The notes: generated from the letters alone by a model not told the origin. Shown: positions 1 through 10,521, counted from the stretch's first letter. The stretch: 64,000 bases of DNA from Notolepis coatsorum (GCA_963971535.1 OZ020599.1:96497357-96561356); one strand, 5' to 3'. A program made the numbers and translations.

Positions 1-27
1 CTGTGACAGAATCGCTTGATATTTAGT

Positions 28-216
28 AATTTAGTCGTTATCAACATATCCATTTGTTAAATTATTGTCCGGCATCTTGTGGTCCGGCGGAGTGATGTGA
101 TGTGATTCGGTTGTGGGCGGGTCCTGGGCCAGCAGCGTGGAATTGTGAAGAATAAACACGTGTAAAATGACTGTTTCAGCCAATCAGAATCGAGAAATTT
201 GCATGCCGTTGTATAA
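28..216. repeat. Dispersed repeat fragment, family shared with 12413-12563
   Basis: This stretch and 12413-12563 share long runs of sequence: the block from 'ttagtcgttat' through 'catatccatttgttaa', the 'gatccggcggagtgatgtg' type block, and 'cagccaatcagaatcgag' followed by 'gcatgccgttgtataa'. The two copies differ by small indels. That makes it an interspersed repeat, probably a non-autonomous DNA transposon fragment. I see no terminal inverted repeat or target duplication in the window, so the class is open. Confidence 0.6.
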
Positions 217-349
217 TGTTACTGAACACACACACACAAACACACACGCACCCTGCACTGCACCTTAACATGCACATTGTGAGGGCTGGGTAGGAACTGC
301 ATGCTTCCCAACGAGGGGGCGTGCTGAACATTCAGCTCACGCACCTGAG

Positions 350-1019
350 AGTGATTGGCATTTAGCTCGTCGGGAGACTACAAAGACTGCCGACTGCCTT
401 CCACTCATTGCCAGGTCATTCTGTATGTTACCATCAACCGCCGCGCTCCTGGTGAGACATCGTCTTCGCTCTCTATAATCCCACGGGAGGATTTCCTATG
501 TTCTCACTGGGAGACGTCGTGCCATCCGTTGCTACCATCTACCGCCGCGTCTCTGGGGTGAGACATCGTGCCATCTACTGCCCTACTCTCTCTCCGTGGG
601 CCTCGTTCCTGGTGTGAGACATCGTCATCGCTCAATGTTTCCACGAGAGGATTCCTATGATCTCACTCCTTTTCCGTGGGTCCCGTTTGCTGAGTTGCAC
701 GTCGGCAGTGTTCTGTGGTGTGAGGCATCGTTATTGCTCTCTAGGCTTCCACGGGAGGATGCCTATGTTTCTCACTCCGTTTTCATGGACCCCGTTTGCT
801 GTGTTGCCCGTCGGCAAGTGTTCTGGTGAGTCTGAACAGGACCAGACTCAGAACTTTCATTTCATTCATGGACTCTAGAAGATTCACCTGTGTATTTTGA
901 GTTCTCCCTTAAAGGGACAGTGCCGCTTTTTTGTGTATAATAAATCATGCCCTTGTTTTGGCTAACTCTGATTACCTGTCTGTGTCGTGCAATTGGGGTC
1001 GCATTACAAAACCCTAACA
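350..1019 (+). mobile_element. LTR-like element 3' end (same family as 54773-57618)
   Basis: The right end carries the sequence 'cccttaaagggacagtgcc', an AATAAA signal at 939-944, then 'attggggtcgcattacaaa' and a terminal ACA at 1019. The reverse complement of the first 130 bp of the insertion at 54773 has the same order: cccttaaagggacagtgcc, AATAAA, ggggtcggttacaaa, ACA. Both have imperfect tandem repeats upstream; here, from about 420 to 830, repeats carry 'gagacatcgt' and 'cacgggaggat'. I infer an LTR or solo LTR of that family on the plus strand. Its 5' end is not recognised, so the start is approximate. Confidence 0.55.
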
Positions 1020-2436
1020 CACATACCATACACTATACACATGACGCTTTCTGGAAATAATTGACTATTTTATTTTATTTTATCTTACTACTTATTGTTA
1101 CCATTCTTGTATTCATTGTTGTTTCTTAATTGTGCACTGTTGAGGCTGAGCTCGAAACACAAATGTCATTACCTGCAATGCCTCTGTATTGTTGTGTATT
1201 TGGCAAATAACAGAACTTGAACTGCCTATCTCATCACAAAATAATATCCACAAATATGTTTTGGTCTGTAATAAAGCACTAGATTTGAAGAGGCACAACT
1301 GCGTTCATTTGCAAAACCAGGACAATAACGTGGGGGAACAAATGTACAAATGTGACGATTAAATAAATAAATATAATAATTAAATAGACAAAAAGAATCC
1401 TGTGACTAGTCGCCGGGGAGTTTGTTTGGTCGCGGCGGTTTGCGCAACGCCTAGACATAATTCCTCGTTTACACTCGGCAATAAACCCCTCCGATTCCCG
1501 CGATCCTCCGTCAACTGAGCTGGAGAAGAAGGGAGGTGGGGATCTGCTGAAGGGAAGACAGGATGAATGGGCAGAGAGGAGTGATGATGAGCAGAGAGAG
1601 GAGAGGAGAGGAGAGGAGAGGCCAGGCGGAGAGAAGAGAGATGGCTGCACGCAGGGTGTCAGGTGCCATGGTAACAGCAGCATGCTTCACATCACAGCGA
1701 GGAGAGCACAGGAGCCAGAGGCTGCTTTCTACTGCTGCTGGTATGCTGGCTAGTGGTCATGTGATCCTTGGCTCTGAAAGAGACACATACAATACACACA
1801 CTCCTCCAGCGCCACACACACACACACACACACACATACATACATACATACATACATACACATACACACACACACGCATACACATGGAGACCGTCTCCTA
1901 CTGTCATGGTGGGTGCTCATGCTCACAAGTGGTCATGTGGTCCTTGGCTCTGAAAGAGACACATACACACACTTCTCCAGTGCCACACACGCGCGCACAC
2001 ACGCACACGCACACATACACATGGAGACCATCTCCTACTGTCTCTTTCTCAGGCTCACACTCAGGCCCAGCAACAACCCCAAGGGATCCTGGGAACGAGT
2101 CACACACGCTCTCAGCGAGGAGGCAAGAGAGGGAAGAAGAAGAAACACCCAGCTGCTTCAGCATTCAAGCACCCCCCCCCCCCCCCCCCCCCCGGATCCC
2201 TAACCCATCCTCAGCCTCAGTCACACCAGTTACCGTATGCGTTTCAAAATGTGATTGTAAAAGTGAGTTACAATTATGAGGTCAAATACTCTATGCATTG
2301 CAACAACATCATTATGTATCAACATCAATTCAGTTAGATGTTAAATTAGGTTGTGTATGAACAAATTAAATGTGTGGGTATATAGTTGTGTACAATTAGG
2401 TATTCTTAGCTATTTGATATAGTTGATTATTGTATA
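1020..2436. other. No gene recognised; simple-repeat-rich spacer
   Basis: AT-rich sequence to about 1400 is followed by a GA-rich stretch (1560-1625) and two imperfect copies of a roughly 150-bp segment at 1745-1890 and 1913-2040. Both copies contain 'gtcatgtg.tccttggctctgaaagagacaca', then an AC-rich tract, then 'cacatggaga'. A C16-type run lies at 2170-2193. Open frames here read through repeats and show no codon bias or domain. I see no gene. Confidence 0.6.
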
Positions 2437-2898
2437 TTGGATTATTGTATATTGGAGCTTGCGTGTGTGTGTATGTGTGTGTCTAGTGCAGCGATGTACA
2501 AACATGCCAGAGTGAAACCAGAGTGGTTTGGCCTTACCAACGATGTCTTTGCTAACATACCAAATACACCGGACGTTGTTTTTGTTGACACCAGCCACAG
2601 GGAGGTGCTGGTCATAGAAGTAGGCTGTACCTTTGATCTGTACATGGACCAGGCCTTCCGGGACAAGTATATCAAATACCAACCACTGCTCAGTGTGATG
2701 GCTGACCTTGGGTATAGGTGTAGATATAGTGTACTTGTATTCGGAAGTCTTGGCCATGTATACAAATGCACCATGACCGGTCTGAGAATTGCTGCAATGT
2801 CTAAAAGAAAAGCCAAACAAATTGCCAAATATTGCTCTGTCTCAGCTATTATTGGCAGCTTAGCCATGTGGAGAAGGAGGTGCTATGTGTACCCTTAA
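2437..2898 (+). pseudogene. C-terminal restriction-like endonuclease (RLE) domain of a non-LTR retrotransposon
   Basis: The frame from about residue 20 reads as the C-terminal domain of RLE-type non-LTR elements (R2/R4/NeSL/Hero group). It has KPEWFGLT, then PDVVFVD (45-51), VIEVGCTFD with E61, RDKYIKYQPL with K77 and K80, FGSLGHV, KAKQIAKYCSVSAIIGS, and a terminal WRRRCYVYP. The PD...E...K arrangement fits the PD-(D/E)XK-like nuclease that nicks the target for priming. The first 20 residues come from a TG-rich tract, so homology starts near 2490. The reverse transcriptase is missing, as expected of a 5'-truncated copy. The tail to about 2985 has an AATAAA at 2964. Clade assignment is inference. 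Confidence 0.7.
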
Positions 2899-3269
2899 GT
2901 GTTCAGTGCTGCTTGGCCCCGATACATTTGATTCCCTGTTTATGTAATATAATTTGTGGAACCAAATAAAGTATTAAAATGTGTGTGTGCGTGTGTGTAG
3001 TCCTTTGTCCTGTTTACTATATAATGTAATGTTATGATGTAAGTACAGTATTATGTTTCACGGTCACAATGTATGTTTTTTTGTGGACTCCAGGAAGAAT
3101 AGCTACTGCTAATGCTGTATCTAATTGGGGATCCTAATGAACTGAACTAATTTGAGTTTAGGTGTGACAGGTGTGAAGGAGAAGACCCTGTGACGACAAA
3201 GGAACAGAAAGGAACTCCCTTGTGAAGATCTGTGTACCGAAGCGTTGCGAAATAAATACGTTTTAACCA
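2899..3269. other. LINE 3' tail and spacer
   Basis: The RLE-LINE 3' UTR runs to about 2985 with an 'accaaataaagta' polyadenylation-type signal and ends in a short (TG)n. The rest is AT-rich spacer with nothing recognised. Confidence 0.5.
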
Positions 3270-3432
3270 CAAGTTAACCCTTTTACTACCACTCTACCAA
3301 AGGGTTAACCCTTTTACTGCGACAATACAGAAGGTTAACCCTTTCACTGTCACACTGCAAAGGGTTAACCCTTTCACAACCCCACTACAGAAGGTTAACC
3401 CACCTTCTGTAGTGTGGTAGTGAAAGGGTTAA
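3270..3432. repeat. TTAA-punctuated tandem repeat with terminal inverted copy (piggyBac-like ends)
   Basis: Four direct units of about 35-40 bp each begin with a variant of 'gttaaccctttcactg' followed by 'cacactacagaagg'. The last is followed by an inverted copy ending '...gtgaaagggttaag'. Each unit is bounded by TTAA, the target site of piggyBac-type transposons, and reads CCCTTT-YACTGCCAC-like after TTAA. The same structure occurs at 13285-13441 and a single unit at 28009-28045. I infer a MITE or satellite derived from piggyBac-like termini. Confidence 0.65.
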
Positions 3433-3589
3433 GAGGACAGTTGTGTCGGTGCTTTCTGTTCCTCTCTTATCTGAGGAACAGCGATTCGGGGCGCGACCGG
3501 TCGGACATGACACGTAACGATTCAGGAAGCAGATTATGTGAATGCTCATCAGATTCCAAAACAGTTATGCTGTGTTGCAAGGATGGAGC

Positions 3590-3657
3590 ACACGGGTGGA
3601 GGCCAGGGGTGGAGGGCCAGGGGTGGAGGCCAGGGGTGGAGGCCAGGGGTGGTGGAG
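3590..3657. repeat. 15-bp G-rich minisatellite
   Basis: About four to five copies of a GGTGGAGGCCAGGG-type unit lie in a row. No coding role is supported. A T-rich, low-complexity stretch follows at 3710-3750. Confidence 0.7.
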
Positions 3658-4127
3658 CCTGTTTGGATATTGTCATGGCCGCCTAGTTATAGTTGAAAGT
3701 GGGGGTGCAAGATTTTTTTTTTTGATTTTTTTTGATTTATTTTTTTTTTTGCAAGGGGTGGTTTGGAGGGTGTCCGGCACGACCCCCTCCACGTCAGATT
3801 TTTTTACATTTAATGAACACCTGTATGTGCAATTTCCTGCAATATAGAGCCTTCAATCTTGACCAAAATAAAGCTGCTCTTTTCACTATAAAACTCAGTT
3901 TATATTGCAGTATGATAGCTATAATAATAATAACTTCACTGCGAGGGCTCTTTTAGCTAACACTAGCTAGGCACGTATGATAGCCAATTACTATTATAAT
4001 AATAATAATAACTTTCCCATCCTCCCAAAGCCCCTCCGGCCCCGTTCTCATCCGCAGCGGCAGTACCAACAACAACAACAACAACTAATTGACGCTATCA
4101 ATAGCCCCAGTGAGCGCGGCGGCTGAA

Positions 4128-4256
4128 TGAATGAATGAATGAAAACTTTATTTAATAGATTGCAGAATGGGTACAATACAGTACGGCTCAATACACACAA
4201 TTGTTAAGGGGATGCAGACCAGAGAAAGACGTTTGTCTTGTTTACATCAGGGTCCA
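4128..4256 (-). mobile_element. LINE family A, 3' end fragment
   Basis: The minus strand reads 'gggtccctgatgtaaacaag'-type 3' UTR, 'ctggtctgcatccccttaac', 'gagccgtactgtattgtacc', 'cattctgcaatct', an AATAAAGTTTTCA signal, and a tetranucleotide tail, here (CATT)n. This is the 3' end shared with copies at 8190, 11890, 13470, 16291, 20828, 44241 and 62985. Only about 130 bp remain, a severe 5' truncation. Confidence 0.75.
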
Positions 4257-4286
4257 TACTAGCCCCTTTCGTGACTGTGCTCAGCA

Positions 4287-4580
4287 CCGAGTGAATCCAC
4301 AGTCACTTGCTCCTCAATGGGAAACCAACCTAGATTTACCATGAAGGGACTGGTTCTGGCCGAACCGTTTGTTATACAAGTATCACAGAGACATTACAAA
4401 AGGTGCTCACAGTTGCACGAGGGGTTCGCACAGAGATACGGGATGGTTTGAAAGCTCGGCGTTGCTAATAAATATTTTTAATATTTTTTTATAAACTGCT
4501 CAAAGCGGCATTATTTCCGCCGTTGGGTGATCACAGCGCCTGCGCACCATCCCGTATCTCTGGATTCACTCGGTGCAGCG
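4287..4580. repeat. Inverted repeat with one arm split by about 130 bp
   Basis: The right arm is continuous at about 4545-4578: 'ccatcccgtatctct' followed directly by 'ggattcactcggtgc'. The left arm is in two pieces: 'gcaccgagtgaatcc' at about 4288-4303 and 'agagatacgggatgg' at about 4432-4446. The extra sequence between the left pieces looks like a later insertion in a hairpin or MITE arm. No target duplication was identified. Confidence 0.55.
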
Positions 4581-5087
4581 CCGAGGCTCACCATACGATA
4601 AATATTCAGTTTCAATCTGTTTGCGCATTTAGTATACAGTCACAGTGTTCGACTTACGTGATGATTTGCTCCATTTTGATGTAAACGCAGAAGAATAATC
4701 CTCACAATGTTATCCAATATCCAGCCTGAATTTTTCAAGGGCTTTCGAAAAAGCCGCCTCCCCCAACATGTCGTATACGTCATGCCGACGAACCGTGGCC
4801 CGTGGGCACTGGATCAAACCATTAAAGTGGGGGGTCACACAATCTTTGGAAACTTAAAAACGTGTTATTAAGTGTCATTGCGTATTATTAATTTGATTGA
4901 AATTACGTAGTTATGGTTAGATTTATATATTGGGGGGGGGTATATCATATTTTTCATATGATCAAAAAGTGGTGGAGCAAGATCATACCCTTGCTCCCCC
5001 AAGTTCAATAGTGGGAGAGCAGCTGCTCCGCGTGCTCTTAAGGCCAGGCGCCTATGGATATTGTAGTGTACTGTGGTGACATGCCGG
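4581..5087. other. No gene recognised
   Basis: AT-rich spacer with a G run at 4933-4940. It holds no domain-bearing frame and no terminal repeat that I can pair. Confidence 0.5.
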
Positions 5088-6341
5088 TTAAGAGTCTACA
5101 TCAGCTTTGCCTGGGAATACTTCAATATCTCCCCCAGCATCCAAATCTACACACAGGATGCTCTCTATAGCTCCTGAGTAGAAGGACTGGAGTATCTTCC
5201 CCGATACTCTGAACTTCCTTAACTGTCTCAGGTGGTAGAGGCGCTGTTTCGCCTTCTTTACTACTGTGTCTATGTGTGTTGACCATGTCAGGTCCTCTGA
5301 GATGTGGACCCCCAGGTACTTAAAGCTGCTCACCCTGTCCACGGTAGCCCCGTTAATCATCAGTGGTGTGTGCGTCTCCTGCTGTCCTCTCCTATAATCC
5401 ACGATCAGCTCCTTGGTTTTACCAATGTTCAGGAGCAGGCTGTTGTCCTGGCACCAGCGTTCCAGTACCTCAACCTCCTCCCGGTAGGCCTTCTCGTCGT
5501 TGTCCGAGATCAGCCCCACCACCACCGTGTCGTCTGCGAACTTCACTATGGAGTTGGAGCTGAACTTGGCCACACAATCGTGTGTGTAGAGTGAGTACAG
5601 CAGGGGGCTCAGAACACAGCCCTGGGGGGACCCGATGCTCAGGGTGATGGTGTTGGAGGTCTGACCCCCCACCCTGACCGCCTGGGGTCTTTCGCTCAGA
5701 AAGTCCAGTACCCAGGCGCTCAGGGCGGAGCTCAGACCTAGCTCGATCAGCTTGTCCACCAGTCTGGTGGGGACTATGGTGTTGAACGCTGAGCTGTAGT
5801 CAATGAACAACAGTCTCACATAGCCCCCCTTCTGACGGTCAAGGTGCGAGAGGGTGCTGTGCAGTACCTGGGAGACCGCGTCGTCGGTGGACCTGTTTGT
5901 CCTGTATGCAAATTGCATAGGGTCCATATCACTGGGGAGGGAGGCACAAATGTGGTCCTTGACCAGCCTCTCGAAACATTTCATGACCACAGAGGTGAGT
6001 GCCACCGGTCTGTAGTCATTTGGACATGTTGGGGAGGGTTTCTTCGGTACAGGGATGATGGTAGACATCTTGAAGCAGGCAGGGACCACTGACTCCGCCA
6101 GGGATTGATTAAATATGGCGGTGAACACTGGGGCCAGCTGGTTGACACAGGACTTGAGTATGCGTTCTGTTATGCCATCTGGGCCAGCAGCCTTCCTGGT
6201 GTTCACCTGCATAAATGCTCTTCTCACACTGTGTTCCGACAACGAGAGAGCGTCCCCGCCCCCCACGGTTGCCCCCCCCCCCCCCCTCCACAACAGCCGG
6301 CGCGCCAGTGACATCACTAGCCGGAGAGCCAGCAGCGCCAC
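5088..6341 (-). pseudogene. CR1/L2-type (jockey-group) non-LTR retrotransposon reverse transcriptase, truncated
   Basis: From about residue 30 the protein is a canonical LINE reverse transcriptase: TRKAAGPDGIT, PVPKK (97-101), NDYRPVALT, FIDYSSAFNTIV (179-190), SIGSPQGCVLSPLLYSLYTHD (235-255), the catalytic KFADD (267-271), IGKTKELIVDYRR, FKYLGVHIS. The first 30 residues come from a frame shift at the C run near 6277-6290. The upstream part continues in another frame at 6290-6545 (NDTRGLWQGLKTITDYK). At the C-terminus, homology stops after FYSGAIESILC near 5155, so both ends are lost. It is a dead insertion next to a (GA)n tract. Confidence 0.85.
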
Positions 6342-6545
6342 TGTCTACACCAAACCGAGCGTAGAAGATGTTGAGCTTGTCCGCGAGGGAGGCGTCGTCG
6401 CTCCCCATTGAGGGGGCGCTGACTTTATAGTCAGTTATTGTCTTCAGTCCCTGCCATAATCCTCTTGTGTCGTTTTGTGCCATTTGTGTCTCCAGTTTGT
6501 CAGCATATGTCCTCTTAGCAAGTTTAACAGCCTTGCGTAGACTAT
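6290..6545 (-). pseudogene. Upstream, frameshifted part of the CR1/L2-type LINE
   Basis: The minus strand encodes AKRTYADKLETQ-like sequence and then NDTRGLWQGLKTITDYK and DKLNIFYARF. This is the linker that precedes the reverse transcriptase in this LINE type. It is out of frame with 5088-6341 because of a homopolymer C run at about 6273-6290. Confidence 0.7.
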
Positions 6546-6580
6546 AGACTGAAGACTTATACTCCTATGAGAGTATAAGA

Positions 6581-6592
6581 GAGAGAGAGAGA

Positions 6593-6680
<88 letters not shown>

Positions 6681-6699
6681 TAGAGAGGGGTAGGGAGGG

Positions 6700-6775
<76 letters not shown>

Positions 6776-6777
6776 GG
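6581..6777. repeat. (GA)n microsatellite
   Basis: Nearly pure GA dinucleotides over about 195 bp, interrupted by a GGGGTAGAGAG block at 6675-6705. Serine/leucine-repeat frames on the minus strand are artefacts of it. Confidence 0.95.
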
Positions 6778-6839
6778 TAGAGGCAGTAGAACTACATGAG
6801 TCACACAAGGATATACAACACTCACTATATTTTACAAAC

Positions 6840-6889
6840 ACGTACACACGTGCGTGTACACACACACAAACATACACGCACACACACAA

Positions 6890-6927
<38 letters not shown>
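6840..6927. repeat. (AC)n microsatellite, interrupted
   Basis: An AC-rich tract with ATACAC and GTACAC interruptions. Frames with repeated Cys/Val come from it. Confidence 0.9.
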
Positions 6928-6929
<2 letters not shown>

Positions 6930-7271
6930 ATCCATGCTTATAAGGGACTTTTTCCTGGGCACCCTCCCCTCAACAGATTCATAATTCAAAGCAATAATAT
7001 CTATGTGACCTTCAAATCCATCACGCTCACTGGCTCTCAAGTAAGCACAGTATGTATGTATTTGATTGATTGATTGATTGAAGCCTTTATTTATTCTCAA
7101 GAGAGAGGACATTGAGGTTTTACCCTCATTTGCAATACTGTCAAGATTACAAACACAAACAGGTCAGAGTACATATAAAAGGGATAAAAGACATGATGAG
7201 ATGCAACGATTGCTGCGTTCAATCGTAACTAAACACGTGGTTATTTTGCTGCCCTGGTGGTGGTTTGCCGT

Positions 7272-7395
7272 TTTCACCCTGCTTGCCCACTCTGCCCCGC
7301 CCCAATCTGTGATGTCACAGTACCTCTTTGGAGGCACTGTCGAAATCTGTCTGGGGGTGTGGGGGCGGGGCGGAGTGTGTGCAGCAGGGTGAACA
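7272..7395. repeat. GC-rich inverted repeat
   Basis: The left arm contains 'caccctgcttgcccactctg' then 'ccccgcccc'; the right arm contains 'ggggcggggcggagtg' then 'gcagcagggtg'. The arms are about 32 bp, separated by about 60 bp. It fits a small foldback or MITE core. No target duplication is evident. Confidence 0.55.
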
Positions 7396-7539
7396 TATCA
7401 ACCACTGTGCCAAATTTTTTTTTAACTTTTTACAGGGACAGTTGGAAGGGATAACGTGCACACGTGACAGCGTGAGTTTGAACCCCAACTCATAATATAC
7501 CATAACTGTTTACTTTCACTCTTACTCATATTATATATT

Positions 7540-7905
7540 CAGATTCAAATTCTTTATTGCCTATATTTATTGTAACATATAATATATAACCGATAGACCC
7601 TCATCTGCACCTTTGTTTTTACACTGTTTATTTCCCCCATATTTTTATATTCAGAGTTAATTATATTGTTTACACTGTTCATTTATTCTCGTATTTGTGT
7701 ATTCAGATCTAATTATATTGTTTACACTGTTCATTTCATCTCGTATTTGTATATTCAGATCAAATTTTATTGCCTATATTTATGTCTTTCTCCTATTACC
7801 TTGCCCATACCTGTACCTCCCCTCCCTCTCCCTCATGCTGCTATGACACCTGAATTTCCCCCAAGGGGATCAATAAAGGAATATCTTATCTTATCTTATA
7901 ATATT
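7540..7905 (+). mobile_element. LINE 3' end, (ATCTT)n-tailed family B
   Basis: The stretch ends with 'gaatttcccccaaggggatc', AATAAA and an (ATCTT)n tail, a typical teleost LINE 3' end. Related copies lie at about 10060-10260 and 17230-17485 with the same 'gaccctcatctgcacctttg' block. Within it, a roughly 60-bp unit containing 'cagatctaattatattgttt' is repeated about three times. No coding part remains. Confidence 0.65.
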
Positions 7906-8189
7906 ATTCCCAGTATTCCCATGACGTGTCATCATGCCTGTCCTACCCACATGTAGGCACTGCCATCAACACAGCTCATTGGCCACAGTTACTCTACTGT
8001 CTGCAAGGATGATGTAACAGAATACTACCAATACTACATCTCAACTCTATACCTCATTGATGTGTCTTTTCACCAAATACAAGGCCTATCTCACCAGCTC
8101 TCCACAAAACAAACAAACCCAAAAAGAAATGGTAGGTAATGCATTGCATAGCACTGTTTTACAACATCCCTGTCGATACAAAAGAGAAG
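7906..8189. other. No gene recognised
   Basis: Spacer between two LINE tails; nothing recognised. Confidence 0.4.
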
Positions 8190-8660
8190 AGCGGGCTCCA
8201 GCTCCAGTAAAAGAATGTGAATCCCTACCATCCTTCAAAACCGCCCTCAAAGAGCACCTATGGGAGGCTGCAATTCAAAACTGGCCCCCGTAAATGTCCA
8301 AACACACCTCCCCACCCAACCCCCTCCTAATATACAGTGTCCTCCCCCTCGAATGTATATAGTTTCTGTTAGGATCTCTGTTAAACAGTACTGTATATTT
8401 AATTTGTATGTCATGAATGTAACAGTACTGTATATCTGGATGTCATGTATGTCATAAATGTCATGCTACATATCTGTATATCTGTATGTTGTCGTGTATG
8501 TCATAAATGTCATTATGAATTGAAAATGGGGGACCCTGATGTAAACAAGACGAAAGTCTTTCTCTGGTCTGCATCCCCTTAACAATTGTCTGTATTGAGC
8601 CGTACTGTATTGTACCCCTTCTGCAAACTTAATAAAGTTTTCAATCAATCAATCCTCCAC
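8190..8660 (+). mobile_element. LINE family A, C-terminal codons and 3' UTR
   Basis: The 5' part encodes VKECESLPSFKTALKEHLW and EAAIQNWPP, the C-terminal end of family A (compare 44391-44483). It is followed by a 3' UTR with 'tgaaaatgggggaccctgat', AATAAAGTTTTCA and a (CAAT)n tail. It is 5'-truncated. Confidence 0.8.
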
Positions 8661-9449
8661 GAGCCTGGCGTTGAGGAGGAGCCTCCGTCAGATGATTCAT
8701 TGGCACTGGCCTCCTGAGCGTGGTTTTCTGTGGTGGTCTCATCGTGACCGGGGGGGAGGCGGTGATGTGACTCAGAGCTCCAGGGAAGGACTACGGAGTC
8801 ATGCTGTATGACCATGTGGTAACACTCCCTAACGCAGGCACGCTCACTGTTCCTTGGAATGGCTGCATATACTGTAGGCTGTCAGGGTTTTTGGCCTCTA
8901 TGTCTGGGTTTTTGCGTATAAACATATTTTGGGTTTTATCTGAACCTTGGGAACAGATTGTTCCCTGACCAATATATTGCACATTCCTGCACAAACTGTA
9001 TAGCTTTTTCACTTTAAGGGGGGGGGGGGGGGGAGATATATTGCAAATTTCTTCATATATTTCTATTATTTATTCTTGTAAATATATATTTTTATTTTAT
9101 TTTATTTTATTTTATTATAGTATATTATTTCCATTTTATATTTTCTGGACTGTAGTACTTGTTTGACCTGCAGTACTTGTTTACAATTCTACGTTCTTAC
9201 TTTTTCTTTATGTATATTGTATGCCAACACTGTTTAGTCAAGTACATTTACACCTGATTTTCTTTTAATGTATTTCTCATGAAGATTCTGAGAAACTGTA
9301 ATAAAGAGTCGCCGTCTTTGTAGCCCTGTTGTTTATTCTGTGTAAGGAGGACATTATGGTCGACAATATGGTGGATGAGAATTGTGATGACTTGCATTAT
9401 CATCTATGTTAATGAAGCCCTGTGACCTATCCATTAGTTTGCCTCTTAA
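8661..9449. other. No gene recognised
   Basis: The stretch has a G13-type run at 9018-9033, AT-rich sequence with (TTTTA)n near 9090-9115, and an AATAAA near 9300. No open frame with recognisable domains. Confidence 0.5.
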
Positions 9450-9821
9450 ACGGGCACTTCACTAAAAAAACAATGCTGATTTATTTTGCACATAATCTCA
9501 CACACATCGAAAAACTCGTTTTGCACACATGAATTTAATTTGAGTTATTGAGAGTAAATGAGTTTGAATATGGGGACTTGAATCATTGTGTTGTCTTAAT
9601 TACAGCTCAATAAAGCAATAGTCTGCCTTATAGGGACTGCTACCTTATCATCTTATTGATCTGTAGCCTACTTGATGACATCACTGGTGGCCATATTCAA
9701 ACGAATTTACTCTCAATAACTGTCAAACTAAATGAATGTGTGTGAAACTGTTTAGAGTTTTTGGATGTGTGTGAGATTATGTACAAAATAAATAAGCATT
9801 GTTTTTTGGCGAAGTGCCCCT
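9450..9821. mobile_element. Long-TIR MITE with TTAA target duplication
   Basis: The element is flanked by TTAA at 9446-9449 and 9822-9825. The left end A-CGGGCACTTCACTA pairs with the reverse complement of the right end A-GGGGCACTTCGCCA. Homology extends for about 130 bp per arm ('aatgctgatttattttgcac', 'ataatctcacacacatc', 'gttattgagagtaaat', 'gaatatgg'). A 4-bp TTAA duplication is characteristic of piggyBac and some Kolobok elements. No transposase is present. Confidence 0.8.
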
Positions 9822-10059
9822 TTAACCAGGTTGGCGACACCATGACATAGACAGACAGACAAACATCTACTACAGTTGGCCTGAGCCCACGTTACTATAA
9901 CACTAACGTTAGGTGATCCAATGTGGGCCTTGGATCAAAACAAGTACTGGTATCATTATTAATGATAATGGTACATTTAATAATGATAATCTTTATTATG
10001 GGATAGATTCGATTTTTTTTATATTGTATATTTATGATTCTTATATATTTTACTCTTAC

Positions 10060-10262
10060 TCGTAGTATATATTCAGATAAAAAAAAAGTATACTGCCGGT
10101 ATTTATTGTAATGTATAATATAACCGATAGGGCATACAGACCCTCATCTGCACCTTTGTTTACACTGCTTATTTTTCTCATCTTATATTCAGAGTTAATT
10201 ATATTGTTTACACTGTTTATTTCCCCCCCAAAGGAATATCTTACCTTATCTTATACCTTCAT
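10060..10262 (+). mobile_element. LINE family B 3' end fragment
   Basis: It has 'ttattgtaatgtataatata' with 'accgatagggcatacagacc', 'ctcatctgcacctttgttta', and ends with 'aggaatatcttaccttatct'. It is colinear with 7540-7905 and 17230-17485, with an internal deletion. No coding capacity. Confidence 0.6.
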
Positions 10263-10349
10263 TCAAATACTAAATATTTGCATTACTCAGATATTTTCCA
10301 CACAATCATTTAACTCTTCTCAGTTCGGCCACTAAGCATCTGCATTTAA

Positions 10350-10466
10350 GCATTACATCACGCGCAGGAGTGGTTTGTGAACAATAAACCATGCCTAGGG
10401 GTGGTCGTTAGACCCCCCTAGGCATGGTTTATTGTTCACAAATCACGACTGCAAGTGGTGTAATGC
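10350..10466. repeat. 57-bp-arm hairpin (foldback/MITE)
   Basis: The arms start 'gcattacatcac' and end 'gtggtgtaatgc'. The inner 33 bp ('gtgaacaataaaccatgc', 'ctagggg') are almost perfectly self-complementary around a GTTA loop near 10413. The outer parts have several mismatches. The DNA can extrude as a cruciform. Confidence 0.75.
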
Positions 10467-10521
10467 TTTTATACAACTGCCACATTCATCCAACCTTATT
10501 GCTATACAATAAACACACATT

